A program made the position numbers and the translations under genes. The notes beneath the pieces were generated by a model. The model was not told where the DNA came from. It saw only the letters and a program-made list of their open reading frames with translations, and did not search any database. From contig CANQCM010000006.1 of the NCBI GenBank assembly GCA_947589625.1, positions 1 to 19,480 of the forward strand: DNA of 19,480 bases. The letters are read 5' to 3'. This DNA comes from an uncultured Alphaproteobacteria bacterium. Its GTDB lineage: Bacteria > Pseudomonadota > Alphaproteobacteria > Rs-D84. Shown piece after piece: positions 14,768 to 19,480 of the stretch. Each line of letters starts with the position of its first letter. Position 1 is the stretch's first letter.

Positions 14768-14792
14768 AAGGTCAGCAGAAGCTGACCTTTTT
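14768..14792. terminator. Bidirectional intrinsic terminator between the porin-like gene and the TPR gene
   Basis: A perfect 9-bp stem (14768-14776 with 14781-14789), loop AGAA, ends in five T on the plus strand (14788-14792). On the minus strand the stem is followed by a T-rich run. It serves both converging genes. Confidence 0.88.
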
Positions 14793-14810
14793 ATTTTTGT
14801 GGTTGTTTTT

Positions 14811-15812
14811 TTATTCGGCGTCCATTTCCGACATTAAACCTTGTAATCTGGTAACAGTATCAGAATCGTTTAATGCAATCGCAATTGTGATTGCCGATTC
14901 TAAATCACTGCGTGCAGAATCAACATTGCCCAGATTCAAATTCAACGCCGCAGATTTTTCAAAATAAGACATTGCTGCGCTGGACATTGTTTCGCGTTCT
15001 GCCGATGTTTGTGCGCCTTGGATTTGTTCAGAAATAATACGTACCGCGGTTGCATAATCTGCAATTGCTGCGGCATAATTGTTCAATGCAGTGTATGCTT
15101 CGGCACGTTCTGCATAAACATTTGGTGTCACTGTGCCATCAGGACGCGCCAACGAATTTGTGTAATCTGCAATTGCACCTTCCCAATTTTTAGTCCACAG
15201 ATTTAATTGACCGCGTTTTGCATACAAATCACGCATTTGCAAAATATCTGACGGACGCGCAGATTGTGCCGCCAACGCATTGTTAATGTCGTTCATTGCA
15301 GATGTGTAATCTTCCAGACGAGTATTTAACAACGCACGGTCATAATACGCAACCGCATTGACAGGATCTTTTTCAATTGCAGTATTAAAATCACTCAACG
15401 CATTACGATAATCAGACGATTGCATGTATGCTTCACCACGCAGAATATATGCGTCAATATCATCTGGGTTTGAATTTACCGCTGTATTCAAATCAACAAT
15501 TGCTGATTGAATATCACCATTTACCAAATTATCACGACCAGACGCATAATAATCCGCCGATTGCTTTAAAGTTTCTTCGGAAATTGGTGCGCTGGTTTCG
15601 ATTACTTCAACATTATCAGACGGCACACGCAGGGCATTGTGGCTGCGTCCCAGAATATAAAATGTTGCCGCAATAAAGAACAGAATTATAAACCAATAAA
15701 CATAAATTGAAAATGACCATGGGTTAAAGCATTGCTGTTTTTGCGGTGCAGTGGTGCGGGCCACTGATTTACGTGCAGTTGCTTTCTTTTTTGTGGTGTT
15801 CGTTTTTTTCAT
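14811..15812 (-). CDS. Membrane-anchored TPR protein with basic N-terminal tail
   Basis: The 333-residue protein starts with a 27-residue tail rich in Lys, Thr, Arg and Ala (MKKTNTTKKKATARKSVARTT region). A single membrane segment follows (about 35-54, YVYWFIILFFIAATFYI), then about six TPR-type helical repeats in what should be the periplasm (for example DAYILRGEAYMQSSDYRNAL, DLYAKRGQLNLWTKNWEGAI, NVYAERAEAYTALNNYAAAI). TPRs mediate protein contacts, and the partner is unknown. A very strong Shine-Dalgarno (AAGGAAGGGAG) precedes the ATG. It is 33 nt downstream of the pseudouridine synthase gene and probably the last gene of the rsmE operon. No specific family was recognised. Confidence 0.8.
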   Translation of the reverse strand: MKKTNTTKKKATARKSVARTTAPQKQQCFNPWSFSIYVYWFIILFFIAATFYILGRSHNALRVPSDNVEVIETSAPISEETLKQSADYYASGRDNLVNGDIQSAIVDLNTAVNSNPDDIDAYILRGEAYMQSSDYRNALSDFNTAIEKDPVNAVAYYDRALLNTRLEDYTSAMNDINNALAAQSARPSDILQMRDLYAKRGQLNLWTKNWEGAIADYTNSLARPDGTVTPNVYAERAEAYTALNNYAAAIADYATAVRIISEQIQGAQTSAERETMSSAAMSYFEKSAALNLNLGNVDSARSDLESAITIAIALNDSDTVTRLQGLMSEMDAE

Positions 15813-15845
15813 ATTAAACTCCCTTCCTTTTTAATTATTTGGATT

Positions 15846-16556
15846 TTAGAGAGATTTTTTAATCGCGTCAATTGTTTTCTGATTTAATTCTTTAATTTTT
15901 CCAACTGGCAAATTTCCCAATTTAATATTTCCAAATTGTACGCGGTGTAATTTCCGCACAGGACAGCCACATGCGCGCATAACAATGCGGATTTCATTTT
16001 TCTTGCCCTCGGATATTTCAACGCGAATTTGTGTGCCTGCAGAATTTTTTGATATAACATCAATCTGCATCGGTTTATATTTTGTGCCGTCAATCGTTAT
16101 CCCAGTGCGCGCTTTGTCCAGCCCTGATAAATTATCGCCACCAACATTTGCAATATAAACGCGTGGAATATTTGCGTCTGGCAATGTCAGTTTTCGCGCT
16201 AATTCGCCATCGTTGGTCATCAACAGTAAACCTGTGGTGCGATAATCCAGACGACCGATATATTTCAAATGGCGATATTTCAATGGCAAACAATCGTATA
16301 TAGTTTTGCGACCCTGTGGATCTGATGTTGTTGTCATAGTGTTGATTGGTTTATGAAAAACAAATATACGTGTTTCATTTCGTGGTAAAACGCGTTCGCC
16401 GTTCACCATTACAATATCGTTTTCATCAACAAAGACGACTGGCGAATTTATAACCGCGTTATTCACAGACACTGCGCCATGTGCAATCATTTGTTCTGCG
16501 GTTCGGCGTGATGCAACACCTGCGTCAGATAAAAATTTAGAAATTCTTGTTCCCAT
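15846..16556 (-). CDS. rluB: RsuA/RluB-family rRNA pseudouridine synthase
   Basis: Enzymes of this family turn one uridine in rRNA into pseudouridine: U2605 of 23S for RluB, U516 of 16S for RsuA. The 236-residue product has an N-terminal S4 RNA-binding domain (RISKFLSDAGVASRRTAEQMI, residues 4-24) and the catalytic motif GRLDYRTTGLLLMTNDG (101-117) with Asp104 as the nucleophile. The frame extends 22 residues upstream to 16622. ATG 16556 was chosen because it gives the family start MGTRISKFL, overlaps the rsmE stop as TAATG, and has GGGTGG (complement of 16561-16566) just before it. RluB is favoured by family resemblance, but RsuA or another paralogue cannot be excluded. Confidence 0.88.
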   Translation of the reverse strand: MGTRISKFLSDAGVASRRTAEQMIAHGAVSVNNAVINSPVVFVDENDIVMVNGERVLPRNETRIFVFHKPINTMTTTSDPQGRKTIYDCLPLKYRHLKYIGRLDYRTTGLLLMTNDGELARKLTLPDANIPRVYIANVGGDNLSGLDKARTGITIDGTKYKPMQIDVISKNSAGTQIRVEISEGKKNEIRIVMRACGCPVRKLHRVQFGNIKLGNLPVGKIKELNQKTIDAIKKSL

Positions 16557-17200
16557 TATTCCACCCGTGTGATTGCGATTGCTGCCGCCAGTTCTGCACG
16601 CAAAATTGTTTTCCCCAGACATACGCCGACCGCACCTGCATTATCCAGTGCCGCAAATTCTGCGTCTGAAAAGCCGCCTTCGGGCCCAACCAAGATTGTT
16701 TTTATGTTTGTTTTTGTCGCGGTTGTTTTACCGTGTGCCGCCCGTTCATCGGCAAAAGCAATTTTAGACAAATCAATTTCAGAAAACTTTATCGGACTTA
16801 AAATTTTCGGCACACTGTTGCGACCAGATTGTTCGGCAGCCTCTATCGCGATTTTTTCCATGCGCGACCAATTTATGTTTCGTGCAACAGTGCGTTCTGT
16901 GATAACAGGTTGCAAGATACCGACCCCCAGTTGCGTTGCCATATTTATTAAATCGTCACATCGTTTAATTGGCGCAAACATCAGTGTTATATCGCGTGCC
17001 ACATCGTCATGATCTGTTTTATTGCCCACAATCAGATTTTTTCCGTCCAGCGTTGCCGTGTATTCATTTCCGCCACCAAACACCAGACATTTATCTGTTC
17101 TCATTACATGTGATAAATAATGCGCAATATCAGATGGGGCTGATATAACCTTACCAGACATGATTTCATCACCCAAAAATACGCGCGGTATGTTTTTCAT
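16556..17200 (-). CDS. rsmE: 16S rRNA m3U1498 methyltransferase RsmE
   Basis: RsmE, a SPOUT (knotted) methyltransferase, methylates N3 of U1498 in the 16S decoding region using SAM. The 214 residues show the family start PRVFL, AEQSGR (122-127), the knot motif GPEGGFS (172-178) and LGKTILRAELA (195-205). In most relatives the last motif reads LG..ILR.ETA; Leu replaces Thr here, while the Glu is kept. It is the first gene of the rsmE-rluB-TPR unit, and the next gene starts on its stop codon. The start MKNIPR fits the family N-terminus; a GGGAAA stretch lies upstream but the ribosome site is weak. Confidence 0.96.
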   Translation of the reverse strand: MKNIPRVFLGDEIMSGKVISAPSDIAHYLSHVMRTDKCLVFGGGNEYTATLDGKNLIVGNKTDHDDVARDITLMFAPIKRCDDLINMATQLGVGILQPVITERTVARNINWSRMEKIAIEAAEQSGRNSVPKILSPIKFSEIDLSKIAFADERAAHGKTTATKTNIKTILVGPEGGFSDAEFAALDNAGAVGVCLGKTILRAELAAAIAITRVE

Positions 17201-17217
17201 TTTTTTACATTTCCCGA

Positions 17218-17246
17218 TTTATTATTAGATAAATTTCTGATATAAT
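17218..17246 (+). promoter_or_regulatory. Candidate promoter of the VirD4-like gene
   Basis: TTTATT (17218-17223), a 17-nt spacer and a consensus TATAAT (17241-17246) precede the ATG at 17266. The predicted start near 17253 leaves a leader of about 13 nt without a Shine-Dalgarno sequence. The -35 is weak, so confidence is moderate to low. Confidence 0.45.
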
Positions 17247-17265
17247 TTACCCGTAATATAACACA

Positions 17266-19480
17266 ATGGCCGAGAAGTTCAAGATTTTATCAATAAAACC
17301 AGATGCCAAGGGATTGAAAATATTCCGTTCGTCTGCATACAAAGAACACGAAAGAAAGCCCATGGCGCAGATTTTCTGGTCTTTGCGGTGGGCAATTGGC
17401 ATTTGGCTGGTGTGTGCACTGGCATTTGGATTATCGTTTATAATTGAACACATTTGGCGATACGGCTGGTCGCCGGCAACTGCGCACTGGACAGGTATTT
17501 ATTTGCGTCATGCGGCATCAACATTTGGTATGTCGGTAATTGCAGAAATTCCTTTTTGGTTGGCGCGTACATTATTTCGTACTGATATGATGTGTCTGGT
17601 GCCACTGATTCCGATTGTTGCATATTTCATAATCGCAGACGCTACATTGATGAAGGAATATAATCCGTATGGCAAAGATAAATTCGCAGAAAAATCGTCA
17701 AATAATGCCACCAAAGAAGACATTGAAAAAATGGGCTTGTTAAATGGTTTTATGATGGTGTTGGGCTATTTCAAGAAAAAGCCACTTATGATGAACGAAT
17801 GTTTGTCGGCATTATGCGTTGCACCCCCAGGGACTGGTAAAACCCAAGGTGTCGTATTACCAACAATCTATGATTGTCCCAAGGTCTCAATGATTATTAA
17901 CGACCCAAAACCTGAATTAAAACAAGTTTCCAGTGCATATCGCGCAACAATTGGGCCAACATTTATTATGAACTGGGCAGGTCAAGACGACCCTGAACGC
18001 GGTATTTATTACCCGTCGTGGAATCCGTTATCCCCAGAACATGTGCCGTTTAATCCCGAAGAACGCGATTTGTATATTGATACAATTTGTCGCGTTTTAG
18101 TGCCAGACCATGCGTCATCATCAGCTGACCCACACTGGTCTATTTCTGGGCGCGCAGGTTTGTCAGGGCTGGTTCAATTTATCGTTTCAAAAATAGAACG
18201 CGCCAAGGCAGACGATTATTTCTTTTCGCGTATATCAAACGGCACATTTGACGCCGAAGACGCCGCAGTGTTGACCGATTATTATTTATCAATGGCCAGT
18301 GATGCAAACGCATATGCAGCGATTGCGTTATTACAGCGCGGTGAATTAAACGCAATGAATTATGTACATATTGGCACTTGGGATAAGATTCCACCTGCAT
18401 GGGTTGGCAAAGAAGCGTCGTTGCCTATGATTTTGGATTGGTTTAACGCCAGTCAATTAAAAGTTGGTCAAGATATTGAAGAACGCCGCCGTCAGGGCGA
18501 CCAAATGGTTATGATGTCTGACCCAATGAAAGATGTTTTTGATAATGCAGTAGCCGAGGCTGTGCACTACGCATATGCGCATCGTGCGGTTTTGGAATTG
18601 ACACAGTTGGCAAATACACCAGACCGTGAACGTGGGTCTATTTTGTCCACAATTATGGAAGGGCTGTCAATCTTTCGTAATGCCGCGGTGCGGAATCGCA
18701 CCAGTCATTCTGATTTTCACTTTGAAGATATGCGCGGTATGGTTGACCCACGCGATGGCAAAGTAAAACCTGTAACGGTATATTTATCTATCAACATGGT
18801 TGACGCACAGGCATTAAATCCAATCACAGGTATATTTATTGAACTGATGTCTAATTATTTGTTGGCAAATCCGCCAGAAAATTATCGTAATGGCAAAAAA
18901 ATGGGCCCATACCCAGTGTTGTTTGTGCTGGACGAAATGCCAAAAATGCAAAAGTTAGACGCGGTGATTCAAGGGCCTGATTTGGGACGCGGACAAAAGA
19001 TTTCATATCTGATAATTGGGCAAGATATTCACCAGATTCAGGAAAAATATGGTGCAGATGCCGCAGCAACAATTATCTCTACAACGGCGGCAAAAATCGT
19101 TATGCGACAAAATGATCCTGACACCGCAGAACGTTTTTCAAATATGATGGGATATAAAATGAAAATCGCAACTGTCAAGGGTGCTGACGGCAAGGACAAA
19201 GAAGAAACCAAAGAAGAATTATTGTATACGCCAATGGACATTATGAAATTGGACGACAATAAACAATTGGTGATTTTCCAAGGCTGGTACCATCGTCCAA
19301 TCAAGGCGGATAAACAATACGCGTTCAAAGATGCGCGACTCAAAGGATATATGGCAATGGGCGAGGCGTCACCACTGCCAGAATTTTTGATACCATCGCA
19401 CCACGCGGCATTGGGCTATTCTGGCACACCTAAAATCTATAACCCCATGACCCACGAAATCAAAGAGATAGTGGTTAGTG
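17266..19480 (+). CDS. virD4: T4SS coupling protein, VirD4/TraG type (3' end outside the window)
   Basis: Coupling proteins are hexameric inner-membrane ATPases that hand DNA-protein or effector substrates to a type IV secretion channel. 738 residues are visible with no stop. Two membrane segments (about 41-60 and 109-128) lead to the NTPase domain. This carries Walker A APPGTGKT (186-193), NDPKPEL (212-218, in place of the usual DPKGE), SWNPL (251-255), an all-alpha insertion (about 290-500), Walker B VLFVLDEMPKM (551-561) and GQDIHQI (585-591). It is already longer than Agrobacterium VirD4 (about 656) or rickettsial VirD4 (about 590). It is divergent from rsmE across a 65-nt gap. No other T4SS gene is in the window; they may follow. 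Conjugation and effector export cannot be told apart from this gene alone. Confidence 0.93.
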   Translation, partial: MAEKFKILSIKPDAKGLKIFRSSAYKEHERKPMAQIFWSLRWAIGIWLVCALAFGLSFIIEHIWRYGWSPATAHWTGIYLRHAASTFGMSVIAEIPFWLARTLFRTDMMCLVPLIPIVAYFIIADATLMKEYNPYGKDKFAEKSSNNATKEDIEKMGLLNGFMMVLGYFKKKPLMMNECLSALCVAPPGTGKTQGVVLPTIYDCPKVSMIINDPKPELKQVSSAYRATIGPTFIMNWAGQDDPERGIYYPSWNPLSPEHVPFNPEERDLYIDTICRVLVPDHASSSADPHWSISGRAGLSGLVQFIVSKIERAKADDYFFSRISNGTFDAEDAAVLTDYYLSMASDANAYAAIALLQRGELNAMNYVHIGTWDKIPPAWVGKEASLPMILDWFNASQLKVGQDIEERRRQGDQMVMMSDPMKDVFDNAVAEAVHYAYAHRAVLELTQLANTPDRERGSILSTIMEGLSIFRNAAVRNRTSHSDFHFEDMRGMVDPRDGKVKPVTVYLSINMVDAQALNPITGIFIELMSNYLLANPPENYRNGKKMGPYPVLFVLDEMPKMQKLDAVIQGPDLGRGQKISYLIIGQDIHQIQEKYGADAAATIISTTAAKIVMRQNDPDTAERFSNMMGYKMKIATVKGADGKDKEETKEELLYTPMDIMKLDDNKQLVIFQGWYHRPIKADKQYAFKDARLKGYMAMGEASPLPEFLIPSHHAALGYSGTPKIYNPMTHEIKEIVVS

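Noticed and set aside
16557..16622. 22-residue N-terminal extension of the pseudouridine synthase
   Set aside because: It overlaps rsmE in another frame and is not part of the S4 domain. ATG 16556 has the ribosome site and the TAATG coupling.
17241..17260. Possible palindromic operator over the VirD4 promoter (TTAC-CC-GTAA core)
   Set aside because: Only four base pairs match around the centre and the flanks mismatch, as expected by chance in AT-rich DNA.
17201..19480. Integrated mobile element boundary at the VirD4 gene
   Set aside because: No integrase, tRNA, direct repeats or change in base use was visible on this side of the gene.

Overview
The window looks like chromosome of an uncultured, AT-leaning alphaproteobacterium with an LPS outer membrane. 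This rests on family resemblance and gene order, not a database search. The evidence is the lptG-lptD-surA cluster, the yfgM-bamB-der order, a sigma-32 with the alphaproteobacterial form of the RpoH box, and a chromosomal VirD4/TraG-type coupling protein. The host could be a gut-type or host-associated lineage, but that is inference. The genetic code is standard: TGA is used as a stop at two overlapping gene junctions. Genes are packed tightly, and no tRNA, rRNA, insertion sequence, integrase or CRISPR array is visible.

Layout. (1) 3-137, plus strand: the C-terminal end of an OmpA-domain protein. (2) 168-5180, minus strand: an lptG-lptD-surA-rlmN operon for LPS export, outer-membrane protein folding and rRNA/tRNA methylation, with ATGA overlaps at two junctions. 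(3) 5348-9294, plus strand: nusA-infB behind a leader hairpin, without the usual rimP, ylxR or rbfA neighbours. (4) 9329-12752: yfgM-like, bamB and der on the minus strand, in the order known from E. coli, interrupted by a plus-strand Yip1-like membrane protein. (5) 12817-14757, plus strand: rpoH followed 3 nt later by a putative outer-membrane beta-barrel protein. (6) 14811-17200, minus strand: rsmE, an RsuA/RluB pseudouridine synthase and a membrane-anchored TPR protein. (7) 17266 to the window end, plus strand: a large T4SS coupling ATPase, cut by the window edge.

Functionally, most of the window serves envelope assembly (LptD, LptG, SurA, BamB, YfgM, outer-membrane proteins) or the translation and transcription core (NusA, IF2, Der, RlmN, RsmE, RluB), with sigma-32 between them. 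The regulatory architecture is the most distinctive part. Several first-in-operon genes (lptG, rpoH, probably der) have a good sigma-70-like promoter whose predicted start site lies at or a few bases before the ATG and have no convincing Shine-Dalgarno sequence, which suggests leaderless mRNAs. Downstream genes and genes with longer leaders do have Shine-Dalgarno sequences. The rpoH and yfgM promoters share the same -10 bases on opposite strands. Convergent gene pairs share single hairpin terminators whose T-tracts run up to or into the stop codon of the opposing gene.

No complete new multi-gene system is visible. The best leads are the overlapping rpoH/yfgM promoters, the leaderless pattern, the half-length BamB, the gene inserted between bamB and der, and the start of a possible T4SS locus at the right edge.
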